NCBI RefSeq assembly: GCF_003752585.1
Contig: NZ_RKHR01000001.1
Location: 1-49,864 of the forward strand
Direction: 5' to 3'
Length of the DNA: 49,864 nt
Source of the DNA: Sinobacterium caligoides
Lineage (GTDB): Bacteria > Pseudomonadota > Gammaproteobacteria > Pseudomonadales > Sinobacteriaceae
Of the stretch, positions 1 to 8,947 are shown in pieces. The notes under the pieces were generated by a model that saw only the letters and a list, made by a program, of their open reading frames with translations, did not search any database and was not told the origin of the DNA. A program made the position numbers and the translations under genes. Every line of letters starts with the position of its first letter. Position 1 is the stretch's first letter.

Positions 1-169
1 TTCAGCGTTTTCACCGTGTCGTTTTGAGTGGGCTTTAGAAGCTGTCTCGGTGACGACGGAGGCGAAATATACGGAGGTAGTGGCGATGGTGCAAGAAGTT
101 TCTTCTCATTTCACAACATGCGTTAAAGTTAGAATCTAGCGCAACAAACTTTACCCCCTATAACGACAA
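1..169. other. Window-edge stretch without an assignable gene
   Basis: One plus-strand frame is open from base 2 to the TAG at 137-139 (about 45 codons), so the tail of an outside gene is possible, but I do not recognise the peptide and no conserved motif is visible. On the minus strand, downstream of sspB, no start with a good ribosome binding site was found. In Pseudomonas a BON-domain gene often follows sspB, but nothing here proves that. Confidence 0.3.
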
Positions 170-559
170 CTACTTCACCACCCGCAAACTTGGACGACCA
201 CTCTTAACCGGCGGCTCTGTTGGCGCTGGAGGCTCTGGTGGCGGATCCTCAGCCTCAAACAAGGTCCCCTCGCCATTTTCCTTCGCGTAGATACCAAGCA
301 AAGCATAAAACGGCACAAACACGTCCATAGGCGTACCTGCAAACCTAGCATTAAACGAAAGATACTCACCTTCTATTTCTAAGCTCCGTACGGCCCCGGG
401 AGCAATATTCAGTACTATCCTACCATCCTGAATAAACTGCTCGGGGACGACAACATCACGAAGCAAAGCATCAACAATAATGTACGGAGTACAGTCATTG
501 TCCAGAATCCAATCATATGTCGCCCTTAATATATAAGGGCGGCGAGAGGTCATTGTCAT
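170..559 (-). CDS. sspB: ClpXP protease specificity-enhancing factor SspB
   Basis: SspB is the cytoplasmic adaptor that binds ssrA-tagged, stalled-ribosome products and delivers them to ClpXP. The 129-residue product keeps the family start (SRRPYILRATYDWILDN), the substrate-groove strand around IVLNIAP and FNARF, and the extreme C-terminal peptide GRPSLRVVK that docks on the ClpX zinc-binding domain. The proline-rich linker between body and ClpX-binding tail is only about 20 residues, clearly shorter than in E. coli. It follows sspA by 32 bases on the same strand. ATG at 559 was chosen because a GAGG lies 10 bases upstream; a second in-frame ATG sits at 553. A perfect inverted repeat falls in codons 5 to 13. 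Confidence 0.96.
   Translation of the reverse strand: MTMTSRRPYILRATYDWILDNDCTPYIIVDALLRDVVVPEQFIQDGRIVLNIAPGAVRSLEIEGEYLSFNARFAGTPMDVFVPFYALLGIYAKENGEGTLFEAEDPPPEPPAPTEPPVKSGRPSLRVVK
521..541 (-). repeat. Perfect inverted repeat inside the sspB start region
   Basis: Arms CGCCCTTA (521-528) and TAAGGGCG (534-541) flank ATATA. On the minus-strand transcript this is an 8-bp hairpin beginning about 18 bases after the sspB start codon, inside the area covered by an initiating ribosome. It could tune translation, or be a chance result of the RRPYILRA codons. Confidence 0.5.
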
Positions 560-591
560 ATCGCTACAGCCTCATTACTACAAGCAACATA

Positions 592-1239
592 TTAAAGCTT
601 TATCTGCAGGCGCATTTCGAGCTCTGCCTCAGAAAGACTGGCTTGGAACGACTCGCGAGCAAACAGACGCTCCATGTACTCATGCAACGGCTTTGTCTGC
701 TTGGTTTTCGGAATCTCAATACCTAGATTAGGCAGACGCCAGAGTATAGGAGCCATACAGCAATCGACCAAGGTAAAATCATCACTCATAAAGTAAGGCT
801 TCTCAGAGAAAATCAACGCGACGCCGGTCAAACTCTCACGCAATTCTTTTCGAGCCGTATCAGCCTCTTTAACCTTTGATTTCGGATCCTCAATTATATC
901 AACAAGACGACACCAATCACGCTCGATGCGATACATCCAAAGACGGCTTTGGCCGCGAGCAACAGGATAGACTGGCAGTAACGGGGGATGCGGGAAGCGC
1001 TCATCCAAATACTCCATCATTACTTTCGACTCATACAGAACCAGATCCCTATCCAGCAATGTTGGAAGACCGTTGTATGGATTCAAGTCCGCCAGCTCAG
1101 CCGGCTTATTCTCAATATCGACATCGACGATATCAACAGTTACACCTTTCTCTGCCAACACGATGCGGACGCGGTGGCTGTAATGACTAGACCCGTCAGA
1201 GAAAAACGTCATGGAAGATCGCTTAGCAACTACACCCAT
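592..1239 (-). CDS. sspA: Stringent starvation protein A, RNA polymerase-associated
   Basis: SspA is a glutathione-S-transferase-fold protein that binds RNA polymerase and sigma70 and is used in acid tolerance, stationary phase and virulence control in other Gammaproteobacteria; it lacks GST activity. The product has the thioredoxin-like N-half ([22 protein letters not shown]), the strongly conserved segment [22 protein letters not shown] containing the PHP surface-pocket residues (about 83-85), and the helical C-half. The ATG at 1239 has GAGG 8 bases upstream and is preferred over a TTG at 1242. It precedes sspB and is separated from petC by a terminator-like hairpin, so the sspAB pair probably has its own promoter or depends on readthrough. 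Confidence 0.96.
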   Translation of the reverse strand: MGVVAKRSSMTFFSDGSSHYSHRVRIVLAEKGVTVDIVDVDIENKPAELADLNPYNGLPTLLDRDLVLYESKVMMEYLDERFPHPPLLPVYPVARGQSRLWMYRIERDWCRLVDIIEDPKSKVKEADTARKELRESLTGVALIFSEKPYFMSDDFTLVDCCMAPILWRLPNLGIEIPKTKQTKPLHEYMERLFARESFQASLSEAELEMRLQIKL

Positions 1240-1267
1240 CAAAATATCCTCAAAATTTCATTTTTTA

Positions 1268-1305
1268 AAAACACAAAAACAGCAGTGCCAGCTGACACTA
1301 CTGTT
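1268..1305 (-). terminator. Terminator between petC and sspA
   Basis: Read on the minus strand, the arms AACAGTAGTG (1305-1296) and CACTGCTGTT (1287-1278) form a 10-bp stem with one G-U pair, followed by a T-rich tract (complement of the A-rich bases 1268-1280). It lies just past the petC stop codon, so it should end the petABC transcript. Confidence 0.7.
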
Positions 1306-1328
1306 ATTACTAAAACGAGCAATCCGCC

Positions 1329-2120
1329 TTAGTGAATATCTTTCCAATACTCGCGATTGAGCAAGTAGACAAAGATAAACAAGACACACAAGAATAACAG
1401 TACATACATACCAATCTTGTGACTCTTCATTTTCGTAGGCTCACCAACATAGGCCAAGAAGTTGGTCAAATCATAAACAACCGCTTCATACTCCTTATCG
1501 CTAAGCCCAGTACCCTCAACATGCTCAACACGACCACACTGGTGCTCGGGATCTTCCTGCGGGTTGCCCGTTAACGGGTCACGCTTGACACCACCGTTGG
1601 CTGCGATCGCCCACGCAGGCTTACAAACCGTTAAACCCTGCAGCTCTCGCAAAGCATGCGGCATACCCACATCCTTAAACACTAGGTTGTTCACACCCCA
1701 AGGGCGAGAGCTATCTTGATAGAAGCTTAGCAGATAGGTGTAAACCCAGTCTTCACCACGAGCACGAGTCACCAAGGTCAGATCCGGCGGTGCCACACCA
1801 AACCACTTCTTAGCGTCCTTAGGCGTCATACCATTAGTCATGAGATCACCAATCTTTGAGTCATCAAAGATCAGATTATCCATAACCAGCTGATCGGGAA
1901 TACCCAGATCTTCTGCGACGCGACCATAACGCGAGTAGGAAGCCTCATGACACCCCATACAGTAATTAACAAAGGTCTGAGCACCGCGCTGCAAAGAAGG
2001 CTTATCCGTTGGATCTACCGTAACCTTTTTGCACTCAATAGTGCCGCAAGACATCTCTTCTGCAGCCATAGCCACGAGGGGCAGCATTGACATCGTCAAA
2101 ACAATTAACAATTTTTTCAT
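1329..2120 (-). CDS. petC: Ubiquinol-cytochrome c reductase, cytochrome c1 subunit
   Basis: This is the membrane-anchored c-type cytochrome of the respiratory bc1 complex, which passes electrons from the Rieske protein to soluble cytochrome c. The 263-residue product has a Sec signal peptide (1-20), a CMGCH covalent heme motif (54-58), a downstream GMPHAL segment supplying the likely methionine ligand, and a C-terminal transmembrane anchor (about 235-253) ending in NREYWKDIH. Its ATG overlaps the petB stop as ATGA, so translation is probably coupled. PetC is last in petA-petB-petC and encoded separately from cytochrome b, unlike the fused fbcH arrangement of some alphaproteobacteria and Bradyrhizobium. 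Confidence 0.97.
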   Translation of the reverse strand: MKKLLIVLTMSMLPLVAMAAEEMSCGTIECKKVTVDPTDKPSLQRGAQTFVNYCMGCHEASYSRYGRVAEDLGIPDQLVMDNLIFDDSKIGDLMTNGMTPKDAKKWFGVAPPDLTLVTRARGEDWVYTYLLSFYQDSSRPWGVNNLVFKDVGMPHALRELQGLTVCKPAWAIAANGGVKRDPLTGNPQEDPEHQCGRVEHVEGTGLSDKEYEAVVYDLTNFLAYVGEPTKMKSHKIGMYVLLFLCVLFIFVYLLNREYWKDIH

Positions 2121-3361
2121 TTCATTGTCACCCTATCTGGAACCGGCTTAGTCTTCTCTATAGAGGTATACCAAGGCATCAATACAAAGAACGCAAAGTA
2201 CAACACGGTACATATTTGCGCCATCATCGTACGCCCAGGTGTTGTCGGCTTAACACCAAGATAACCCAGAATGACAAAGACAATAGGTAGCAATATTAGA
2301 GCAAACTTACTTATCCGCCCCTTGTAGCGCCACGATTTGACCGGACTACGATCAAGCCAGGGAAGCACAAACAGGATCGCAATAGCTCCACCCATGACCA
2401 CAAACCCTAGGAACTTGGCATCAAGAGGACCAATACTTATCGTTACAGCGCGCAACATGGCATAGAAGGGGGTGTAGTACCAGACCGGGGCGATATGAGC
2501 CGGGGTCTTAAGCCCATTAGCCACTTCGAAGTTGGCGTGCTCAAGGAAGTATCCACCCATCTCCGGCATAAAGAACAGAATGCCACAAAAAACGAATAGG
2601 AAGACAGCAATGCCCACAAGATCATGCACAGTATAAAATGGATGGAACGGCACGCCGTCCTTAGGAATGCCGTTGGCATCTTTATTTTCTTTAATCTCAA
2701 CGCCATCCGGGTTGTTCGAGCCCACCTCGTGAAGAGCGAGCAAATGCAACACAACCAAAGCCAGCAGCACAATAGGTAGCGCCACCACATGCAAAGCAAA
2801 GAATCGGTTAAGCGTAATACCACTAATTAAATAGTCACCCCGAATCCACTGCACAAGGTCTGGGCCGATACCTGGGATCGCACCAAACAACGACACGATA
2901 ACCTGAGCCCCCCAATACGACATCTGCCCCCAGGGCAGTACATACCCCAAGAAACCTTCCGCCATCAGGGCGAGATAGATCGCCATACCAAAGATCCACA
3001 CCAACTCACGTGGTTTCTTATACGAGCCATAGAGTAAGCCGCGGAACATATGCAGGTAAACAACCGCAAAGAATGCCGATGCGCCGGTCGAGTGCATCAA
3101 GCGAATGATCCAGCCGTAGTCTACGTCGCGCATGATGTATTCTACAGAGGCGAAGGCCTTATCAGGGTCAGGCACATACATCATAGTCAGCCAGATACCC
3201 GTCAGCAGCTGATTAACCAACACCAACAGAGAGAGAACACCGAAAAAATACCAAAAATTAAAGTTCTTTGGCGCATAGTACTTACCCATATGGGTATCCC
3301 ATGCACGCATGATTGGCAGACGAGCATCCACCCAATCACGTAAAGCAATCAAACCTTTCAT
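2117..3361 (-). CDS. petB: Ubiquinol-cytochrome c reductase, cytochrome b subunit
   Basis: Cytochrome b is the integral-membrane, two-heme core of bc1 and forms the Qo and Qi quinone sites. The 414-residue product shows the paired heme ligands His90/His104 and His191/His206, with 13 and 14 residues between the members of each pair as expected for bc1 rather than b6f. The Qo-site motif is PVWY in place of the textbook PEWY. Eight or more hydrophobic helices are evident, and the C-terminal extension carries extra membrane segments. The ATG overlaps the petA stop by one base (TAATG) and the gene end overlaps petC by ATGA, so the three subunits are tightly coupled. Confidence 0.97.
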   Translation of the reverse strand: MKGLIALRDWVDARLPIMRAWDTHMGKYYAPKNFNFWYFFGVLSLLVLVNQLLTGIWLTMMYVPDPDKAFASVEYIMRDVDYGWIIRLMHSTGASAFFAVVYLHMFRGLLYGSYKKPRELVWIFGMAIYLALMAEGFLGYVLPWGQMSYWGAQVIVSLFGAIPGIGPDLVQWIRGDYLISGITLNRFFALHVVALPIVLLALVVLHLLALHEVGSNNPDGVEIKENKDANGIPKDGVPFHPFYTVHDLVGIAVFLFVFCGILFFMPEMGGYFLEHANFEVANGLKTPAHIAPVWYYTPFYAMLRAVTISIGPLDAKFLGFVVMGGAIAILFVLPWLDRSPVKSWRYKGRISKFALILLPIVFVILGYLGVKPTTPGRTMMAQICTVLYFAFFVLMPWYTSIEKTKPVPDRVTMK

Positions 3362-3951
3362 TACGCTTGCTCCTGGTCTTCGCCAACGATGATCACTACA
3401 TCAGAGACATAGCGATAGGGAGGCACCTCTAAGTTAAGAGGCGCAGGCACCCCCTGATATACGCGACCAGAGAGATCATACTTCGAGCCATGGCAAGGGC
3501 AGAAGAAACCACCGACCCAATCCTCGCCTAAATCGGCAGGAGCGACTTCTGGACGATACTTAGGCGCACAACCAAGGTGAGTACACAAACCAACCAGAAC
3601 AAGTAGCTCAGGCTTAATCGAACGCTCGATTCCTGTTACATAGGAAGGCTGCTGTGGCTGCTCTGATTGAGGGTCGAGCAAATGATCGTTATGCCCTGCC
3701 AACGTATCCAACTGCTCTTGCGTTCGGTGCACCAAATAAACCGGCTTACCACGCCACTCGGCAATAATCATCCGCCCCGGCTCTATCTTACCAACATCCG
3801 CGCTCACTGGCGCGCCGGCAGCCTTAGCCTTGGCACTAGGGTTCCAAGACCCCAAAAACGGCGTAGCAACACCGACGGCCCCGACTGCACCCACAACCGA
3901 AGTTGCCGCAGTCAAAAACCGTCGCCGCCCTGAATTTACCTCGTCAGTCAT
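3361..3951 (-). CDS. petA: Ubiquinol-cytochrome c reductase iron-sulfur (Rieske) subunit
   Basis: The Rieske protein takes electrons from ubiquinol at the Qo site and hands them to cytochrome c1. The 196-residue product has a twin-arginine start ([10 protein letters not shown]) followed by a hydrophobic anchor (about 14-34), then the two cluster-binding boxes CTHLGC (123-128) and CPCHG (151-155), which provide two Cys and two His ligands plus the disulfide cysteines. It is the first gene of petABC, and the region 3952-4121 upstream should hold the operon promoter. Nothing is missing from the family signature. Confidence 0.97.
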   Translation of the reverse strand: MTDEVNSGRRRFLTAATSVVGAVGAVGVATPFLGSWNPSAKAKAAGAPVSADVGKIEPGRMIIAEWRGKPVYLVHRTQEQLDTLAGHNDHLLDPQSEQPQQPSYVTGIERSIKPELLVLVGLCTHLGCAPKYRPEVAPADLGEDWVGGFFCPCHGSKYDLSGRVYQGVPAPLNLEVPPYRYVSDVVIIVGEDQEQA

Positions 3952-4121
3952 GACGTTCTCCCCCGTAACAGCATATCAATTATCATTCAGTCGCACTTCG
4001 GCAACCTTATAACCCTACTATAAATGCGGTCGATATTAATTAAATTAGCCCTCTCTTACAAGCAAAACCCTTGTAACAACAAGTAGTTTTACCTTTTCAA
4101 CGAAGCTAACTAATTACAAGC

Positions 4122-4148
4122 AAAAAAAAGCGCCCGATAACGGACGCT
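4122..4148 (-). terminator. Rho-independent terminator after rpsI
   Basis: On the minus strand the stem AGCGTCCG / CGGGCGCT (4148-4141 with 4136-4129, loop TTAT, one G-U pair) is followed by a run of eight T (complement of 4122-4129, partly shared with the stem). It lies 22 bases past the rpsI stop and ends the rplM-rpsI operon. Confidence 0.88.
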
Positions 4149-4169
4149 CTTGTCGATAACACCAGCAAA

Positions 4170-4562
4170 TTAACGCTTAGAGAACTGAGGCTTCTTACGT
4201 GCTTTACGTAGTCCGACTTTCTTACGTTCAACTTCACGAGCATCACGAGTAACAAAGCCAGCCTTACGAAGAGCTGGACGAAGACCTTCGTCGTACTCCA
4301 TCAAGGCACGGGTGATACCGTGACGAATTGCACCAGCTTGACCGAAGCTACCACCGCCTTTAACAGTAATGTTCAGATCAAACTTTTCTACCAGTTCAAC
4401 CAACTCTAGAGGCTGACGCACAATCATGCGCGCAACTTCACGACCGAAGAAATTTTCGATGGTGCGGTTGTTGATAGTGATGTTGCCCGTTCCTGCAGTA
4501 AGGAACACGCGAGCTGTCGAGGTCTTACGACGACCGGTACCGTAGTATTGAGTAGCAGACAT
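4170..4562 (-). CDS. rpsI: 30S ribosomal protein S9
   Basis: S9 is a small-subunit head protein whose C-terminal tail reaches the P-site tRNA. The 130-residue product begins [20 protein letters not shown], contains the [18 protein letters not shown] core, and ends in the canonical KPQFSKR tail with the terminal Arg. Length matches the E. coli protein. The start codon overlaps the rplM stop by one base (TAATG), giving the universal rplM-rpsI pair, and a strong terminator follows. Confidence 0.98.
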   Translation of the reverse strand: MSATQYYGTGRRKTSTARVFLTAGTGNITINNRTIENFFGREVARMIVRQPLELVELVEKFDLNITVKGGGSFGQAGAIRHGITRALMEYDEGLRPALRKAGFVTRDAREVERKKVGLRKARKKPQFSKR

Positions 4563-5002
4563 TATTTACTTACCCCAAGATCAAGTTCTAGAGGCTGCTG
4601 CGCAGTGTGAGGATGCTCACTACCGGCGTAGACCTTCATTTTCTTAAACATTGCACGCCCCAGAGGGTTGCGTGGCAACATGCCCTTAACGGCAGACTGA
4701 ATAACACGCTCAGGCGCTTTATCAATCAACTGCTCAAAGGTGATGCTCTTTAGACCACCAGGATATTCGGTGTGACCGTAGTAAATCTTATCCGTTGTCT
4801 TCTTACCAGATACACGGATCTTCTCTGCATTAATCACAACGATATAATCGCCGGTATCAACATGAGGAGTGTATTCTGCCTTATGCTTACCGCGTAGACG
4901 GTGTGCAATTTCGGTAGCCAGACGACCAAGAGTCTGGTCTGCCGCATCAACAACATACCAGTCGCGTTTTACATCAGCTGGCTTAGCGCTAAAAGTCTTC
5001 AT
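4562..5002 (-). CDS. rplM: 50S ribosomal protein L13
   Basis: L13 is an early-assembly large-subunit protein. The 146-residue product shows the family segments [37 protein letters not shown], and [20 protein letters not shown]. It is about four residues longer than the E. coli protein, with a slightly extended C-terminus (LELDLGVSK). AAGGGGC about 9 bases before the ATG is a good ribosome binding site. It is the first gene of the rplM-rpsI operon; the 139 bases between it and zapE should contain the promoter. Confidence 0.98.
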   Translation of the reverse strand: MKTFSAKPADVKRDWYVVDAADQTLGRLATEIAHRLRGKHKAEYTPHVDTGDYIVVINAEKIRVSGKKTTDKIYYGHTEYPGGLKSITFEQLIDKAPERVIQSAVKGMLPRNPLGRAMFKKMKVYAGSEHPHTAQQPLELDLGVSK

Positions 5003-5141
5003 CTATTTATGCCCCTTGGGCGATTTAATGTGAGTATGAACGAGTGGACTTCGCAGTAGATTTTGCCAGCTGGGACTTAGATTAGCCTCAACTAATACGA
5101 CAAAACCACTACCCGAACACCCTTAAACTACCAAGCAAAGC

Positions 5142-6242
5142 CTAGGGCCTATGCTCTCTAGCGAGGTATTCGTGCGATTGCATTTCCAGCAACCGGCTGA
5201 TTGTACGCTCAAACTCGAATGATAACCTGCCAGTGGAATACAGCTCTTCCAACGGCACCGCGGCGGATAGTACCACCTTTACCCCCCTGTCGTAAAACTC
5301 ATCGACCAAATTAATGAACCTTCGCGCCAAATCATCCTTTGAATTGAACTGCGGCACCGACGAAATGACTACCGCATGAAACTCTTTGGCAAGCTCAATA
5401 TAATCATTCTGCGACCGCGGGCCATCACAAATGGCATAAAAATCAAACCACACAACATCATCCGCGAGATGGCGACTCAGTATTTCCCGCCCTTCTATCT
5501 CGACCCCAACATCAGAGACACAGGCATCAGGCGCTAGATTAGTAAAACTACTCGCCAACGACAGCTCTGCCGCCTCATCCAGCGGATAATGATATAGCTC
5601 AGCCTGCTTCAGTGTCCTCAAACGATAATCAACACCACCATCAACGTTGACAATCTCCGTACGCTCATTCAGCAACTTGATCGCTGGCAAAAATCGGCTG
5701 CGCTGCAAGCCATCCCTATAAAGGCCGTCGGGAACAATATTCGATGTCGCCAATAAAGTGACGCCGCGCTCAAACAGCGCCTCAAACAAGCCCCCCAAAA
5801 TCATCGCATCCGTAATATCCGAGACAAAAAACTCATCGAAGCAAATAATACGCGTCCTAGCGGCTATCTCGTCAGCGACACGGCTCAAAGGGTTCTTCTC
5901 GCCCTGCAACTCATTTAGCTTATGATGCACATCACGCATAAAGCGATGAAAGTGCGTCCGCTGCTTCTCAGAAAAAGGCAGGCTTTCATAAAAGTTATCC
6001 ATTAAATAGGTCTTGCCACGACCAACCCCACCCCAAAAATACAACCCCTTAACCGCAACGGGCTGAGGGGACCCTGCAAACAAAGCTCTGACTTTAGCAA
6101 CAAAACCTCCCGACCTCAGATCAGGGTTGGCCAGCAAATCATCATACAATCTCTGTAGATGCAAAACGGCCTTCTCTTGTGAAGCATCGTAGTTAAAGCC
6201 CGGTTTCTTTAAGTCATTCTTATAACGCTGAAGAGGAGTCAT
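5142..6242 (-). CDS. zapE: Cell division protein ZapE (AFG1-family ATPase)
   Basis: ZapE is a cytoplasmic ATPase that interacts with FtsZ and modulates Z-ring dynamics in E. coli, and belongs to the AFG1/LACE1 family. The 366-residue product has a Walker A motif GGVGRGKT (71-78), a Walker B segment IICFDEFFVSD (about 132-142), and the sensor-like LLATSN. The length matches the bacterial family. It lies downstream of the rplM promoter region on the minus strand and divergent from zapG, the same neighbourhood as in E. coli. It is a single-gene unit; no clear terminator was found in the 139 bases after it. Confidence 0.95.
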   Translation of the reverse strand: MTPLQRYKNDLKKPGFNYDASQEKAVLHLQRLYDDLLANPDLRSGGFVAKVRALFAGSPQPVAVKGLYFWGGVGRGKTYLMDNFYESLPFSEKQRTHFHRFMRDVHHKLNELQGEKNPLSRVADEIAARTRIICFDEFFVSDITDAMILGGLFEALFERGVTLLATSNIVPDGLYRDGLQRSRFLPAIKLLNERTEIVNVDGGVDYRLRTLKQAELYHYPLDEAAELSLASSFTNLAPDACVSDVGVEIEGREILSRHLADDVVWFDFYAICDGPRSQNDYIELAKEFHAVVISSVPQFNSKDDLARRFINLVDEFYDRGVKVVLSAAVPLEELYSTGRLSFEFERTISRLLEMQSHEYLAREHRP

Positions 6243-6273
6243 CTATTTTTTAACCATCATTTTGATTGCAGCA

Positions 6274-6300
6274 CACCTCGGCAGCATAGGCTACGAGGTG
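6274..6300. repeat. Inverted repeat in the zapE-zapG divergent region
   Basis: CACCTCG (6274-6280) and CGAGGTG (6294-6300) are perfect complements separated by 13 bases, close to the zapE start. It may be a hairpin in the zapE leader or a protein site. Confidence 0.35.
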
Positions 6301-6370
6301 CCGCACACTGTAACCACTCAATGCCAGCGACGCAATCTCAAGCGCGCAAATCACTAGCCAGGAGATCCCT

Positions 6371-6376
6371 TATAAT
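6371..6376 (+). promoter_or_regulatory. Probable -10 element for zapG
   Basis: A consensus TATAAT lies 71 bases before the preferred zapG GTG start. The bases 17 upstream of it (around 6348-6353, AAATCA) match the -35 consensus poorly, so the assignment rests mainly on the -10 and the position between divergent genes. Confidence 0.4.
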
Positions 6377-6446
6377 GCTTTAATATTCACCAATCAATGC
6401 AACAAACATGCTGCTACAACCAGCAGCACAATCTTTAGGAGCTACC

Positions 6447-6893
6447 GTGTTTTCGACCCTTGAAGCTATTATTATTGCGGCCCTTTTTACGGTTATCGGT
6501 GCCGCTATTGGCATCATCCTCTCTCAGCAATTCTCGTCTAATAGCCGTAAGAATCGCGACCTTTCAGGCGAGCTAAACTCAACCAAAGACGAACTCAACG
6601 AGTACCAACAACAGGTTGAGAAACACTTTGTCGAAACCGCCCGCCTCGTCGACAACCTGACTCAAAGCTACCGAGACGTGCACAACCATCTCGCCCAAGC
6701 CGCCACCGACCTACTCGATACAACGGAGCACGAGCAGACTATCAAGAAGATCCCAAACCCCAGTGAGGAGATAGCGGAGGTGCCGGAAACAATAACTAGC
6801 GCTCCCTTGGATTACGCCCCTAAAGACCCCAACATCAAACACGGCGTACTCGATGAGAGCTTTGGCCTAGATAAAAGCCTGATCAAAAAGTAG
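6447..6893 (+). CDS. zapG: Z-ring associated protein ZapG / YhcB (DUF1043)
   Basis: YhcB/ZapG is a small inner-membrane protein tied to cell division and envelope biogenesis. The product has one N-terminal transmembrane helix (about residues 4-26, glycine-containing IGAAIGIIL) followed by a cytoplasmic coiled coil with the family segment ELNEYQQQVEKHFVETARL. The reading frame extends upstream to an ATG at 6408, but GTG at 6447 is preceded by AGGAG at 5-base spacing and gives about 148 residues, closer to the family, so it is preferred. It is divergent from zapE and convergent with the Nif3-like gene. Confidence 0.9.
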   Translation: MFSTLEAIIIAALFTVIGAAIGIILSQQFSSNSRKNRDLSGELNSTKDELNEYQQQVEKHFVETARLVDNLTQSYRDVHNHLAQAATDLLDTTEHEQTIKKIPNPSEEIAEVPETITSAPLDYAPKDPNIKHGVLDESFGLDKSLIKK

Positions 6894-6897
6894 CTCG

Positions 6898-6925
6898 AAA
6901 AGGCTAAGGGCAACCTTAGCCTTCC
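6898..6925. terminator. Bidirectional hairpin between zapG and the Nif3-like gene
   Basis: AAGGCTAAG (6900-6908) pairs perfectly with CTTAGCCTT (6915-6923). It lies between two convergent stop codons. On the minus strand it is followed by TTTT; on the plus strand the tract is only CTTCCCC, so termination there may be weaker. Confidence 0.65.
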
Positions 6926-6931
6926 CCTCCT

Positions 6932-7690
6932 CTATACCGGGTTGTCAATATCCACAAAAACCACGTCAACCGCCAGCTCCCGCGCAATTCTCTCACCCAG
7001 CGCCTGCACACCGTAGCGCTCAGTGGCATGATGCCCCGCCGCATAGAAGTGGATACCGTGCTCTCGTGCTAAATGCACGGTTTGCTCTGACGCTTCACCA
7101 CTAATAAAGGCATCAACACCCGCAGCAACGGCCTGCTCAATATAACCCTGACCGCCACCGGTGCACCAAGCCACAGACTTTATTGGCCTATCTGCAGCAA
7201 TATGCAAAGGCTCACGAATAAGTACCCGCTCGATCCTGTCACGCAATTCCACCCCCGTCAGCGGCACTGAAAATCGCCCCATCAGCGCGATAGCCGGGCT
7301 ACCGGTAGCAGGCACACCACCGACCACCTCAATCCCCAGCAAACCTGCAAGCTGCACATTATTCCCCAGCTCTGGATGGGCATCTAGCGGCAGATGATAA
7401 GCAATCAGACTGATATCATTATCAATCAAGGTCTTAATACGACGATACTTAATCCCTGTCAGGCACGGATCCTCGCCGCGCCAAAAGTAACCATGATGAA
7501 CCAATACAGCCCCCGCACCGAGCTCAACAGCCCGATCCAGTAACGCCTGACAGGCTGTCACTCCAGCAACAACCAACGCCACCTCCTCTCGACCCTGCAC
7601 TTGCAAGCCGTTGGGGGCAAAGTCATCAAATTGCTCGGGCCGCAACCACGACTCACAAGCCTCAAGTAATTCTCGCAATTTTATCGCCAT
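6932..7690 (-). CDS. Nif3-like dinuclear metal center hexameric protein
   Basis: This DUF34/NIF3 family protein (E. coli YbgI type) forms toroidal hexamers with a two-metal site; the physiological reaction is not settled, although a GTP cyclohydrolase-like annotation is common. The product has the conserved VLVHHGYFW (His65, His66), the PLDAHPELGNN segment, and the C-terminal HHATERYG stretch that supply metal ligands. The open frame runs up to 7735, but the ATG at 7690 with AGGCGG 7 bases upstream gives 252 residues, close to the E. coli length, and is preferred. It is convergent with zapG and divergent from the algW-like protease gene. Confidence 0.9.
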   Translation of the reverse strand: MAIKLRELLEACESWLRPEQFDDFAPNGLQVQGREEVALVVAGVTACQALLDRAVELGAGAVLVHHGYFWRGEDPCLTGIKYRRIKTLIDNDISLIAYHLPLDAHPELGNNVQLAGLLGIEVVGGVPATGSPAIALMGRFSVPLTGVELRDRIERVLIREPLHIAADRPIKSVAWCTGGGQGYIEQAVAAGVDAFISGEASEQTVHLAREHGIHFYAAGHHATERYGVQALGERIARELAVDVVFVDIDNPV

Positions 7691-7817
7691 AAACAATCCG
7701 CCTAATGAAATTTGATTGGCAAGCACGCGATGCATTCAACAATAGATAGCAGACAGCCGCAAGTTATCGCTATATCATAGCGGGTTTACACCGTAGCATT
7801 TCAATACTGGGTCTCGA

Positions 7818-8927
7818 ATGAAGTCTCTGCTTAAATTGTTTGGCTGGCCAATCATTTCCGGCCTACTCCTTGCCGCACTAACTATCATCCTTTTCCCGCA
7901 GTATTTTTCCTCCTCGCCGGCAATATTCTTAACCAGACCCCAGCAGCAAGAGGCCGCCTCCTACGCCAACGCCGTCGAAATAGCCGCCCCCTCCGTTGTG
8001 AGCATCTATACAGCACGACGAACAGCCCCTAGCGCACACCCTTTGCTGCAAGATCCTTTTTTTCGCCACTACTCCAACAACAGCAACAGCTCTCGCCAAC
8101 AACGCATAGAGCGTAGTCTCGGCTCCGGCGTCATCGTACAAAAAGATGGCTACATACTCACCAATCACCACGTCATCAAAGGAGCCGATCAAATTCTCGT
8201 GTCACTACTCGATGGCCGAGAGAGCCTCGCCGTTGTCGTCGGCAGCGATCCCGACACAGATCTTGCCGTACTTAAGATTGAACTCCCCTCGCTGACCCCC
8301 ATTCGCTTCGGCCAGGCCGAGCAATCACGCGTGGGCGATGTCGTTTTAGCGCTCGGCAACCCATTTGGTTTCGGCCACACGGTCACCCAGGGAATTATCA
8401 GCGCAACCGGCCGCTACGGACTAGCACTCAACACCTACGAAAACTACATCCAAACCGACGCAGACATCAACCCTGGCAACTCCGGGGGAGCTCTGATCGA
8501 CGTCTATGGCCGCCTGATTGGCATCAACTCAGCTATCTGGTCTAACGACGGCGACTCCCAAGGCATTGGCCTGGCCATTCCGGCTGACATTGCGCACAAT
8601 GTCATGCGAGAAATTATCGCCAACGGACAAGTAGTCAGGGGCTGGCTTGGCATAGAAGTACAAGAGCGCAGCGCTGCACTAGCAAAAAGCAGCGAAGGGA
8701 TAATCATCAGCGCGATCTACCGCAACAGCCCTGCCGCTAGAGCAGGTTTGCTCCCTGGCGACATTATCAGCAAGATCGATGACCGCCCACTGATCACCGG
8801 CAGAATGGGAATGACTCAAGTCGCCTCACTCAAACCAGGGCAAGTCATCAACGTCGAGGTGATCCGTAAAGGCAAGGCATCGAGCTTTGAGCTATCCGTG
8901 GGCAAGCGCCCGACAAAGCTCGACTAG
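7818..8927 (+). CDS. algW: Membrane-anchored periplasmic serine protease, DegS/AlgW type
   Basis: This protease senses misfolded outer-membrane proteins through its PDZ domain and starts regulated proteolysis of an anti-sigma factor (RseA/MucA), releasing an RpoE/AlgU-type sigma. The 369-residue product has an N-terminal transmembrane anchor (about 11-30), a trypsin-like domain with His118 (TNHHV), Asp148 (DTDLAVL) and Ser222 (NPGNSGG), and a single PDZ domain (about 265-360). One PDZ and a membrane anchor distinguish it from DegP. The position beside hisD-hisG-murA matches algW of Pseudomonas. The algU-mucA partners are not in the window. Confidence 0.93.
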   Translation: MKSLLKLFGWPIISGLLLAALTIILFPQYFSSSPAIFLTRPQQQEAASYANAVEIAAPSVVSIYTARRTAPSAHPLLQDPFFRHYSNNSNSSRQQRIERSLGSGVIVQKDGYILTNHHVIKGADQILVSLLDGRESLAVVVGSDPDTDLAVLKIELPSLTPIRFGQAEQSRVGDVVLALGNPFGFGHTVTQGIISATGRYGLALNTYENYIQTDADINPGNSGGALIDVYGRLIGINSAIWSNDGDSQGIGLAIPADIAHNVMREIIANGQVVRGWLGIEVQERSAALAKSSEGIIISAIYRNSPAARAGLLPGDIISKIDDRPLITGRMGMTQVASLKPGQVINVEVIRKGKASSFELSVGKRPTKLD

Positions 8928-8935
8928 TGTCGAGC
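8918..8935. terminator. Hairpin at the algW stop / hisD end
   Basis: GCTCGAC (8918-8924) and GTCGAGC (8929-8935) are perfect complements with a TAGT loop, overlapping the algW stop codon and lying just past the hisD stop on the minus strand. Only TTT follows on the minus side, so this is at best a weak terminator for hisD. Confidence 0.4.
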
Positions 8936-8947
8936 AAAAAAATGGCG

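Noticed and set aside
1-139. Plus-strand open frame at the window edge
   Set aside because: Only about 45 codons are visible and the peptide is not recognisable; it could be a gene tail or chance.
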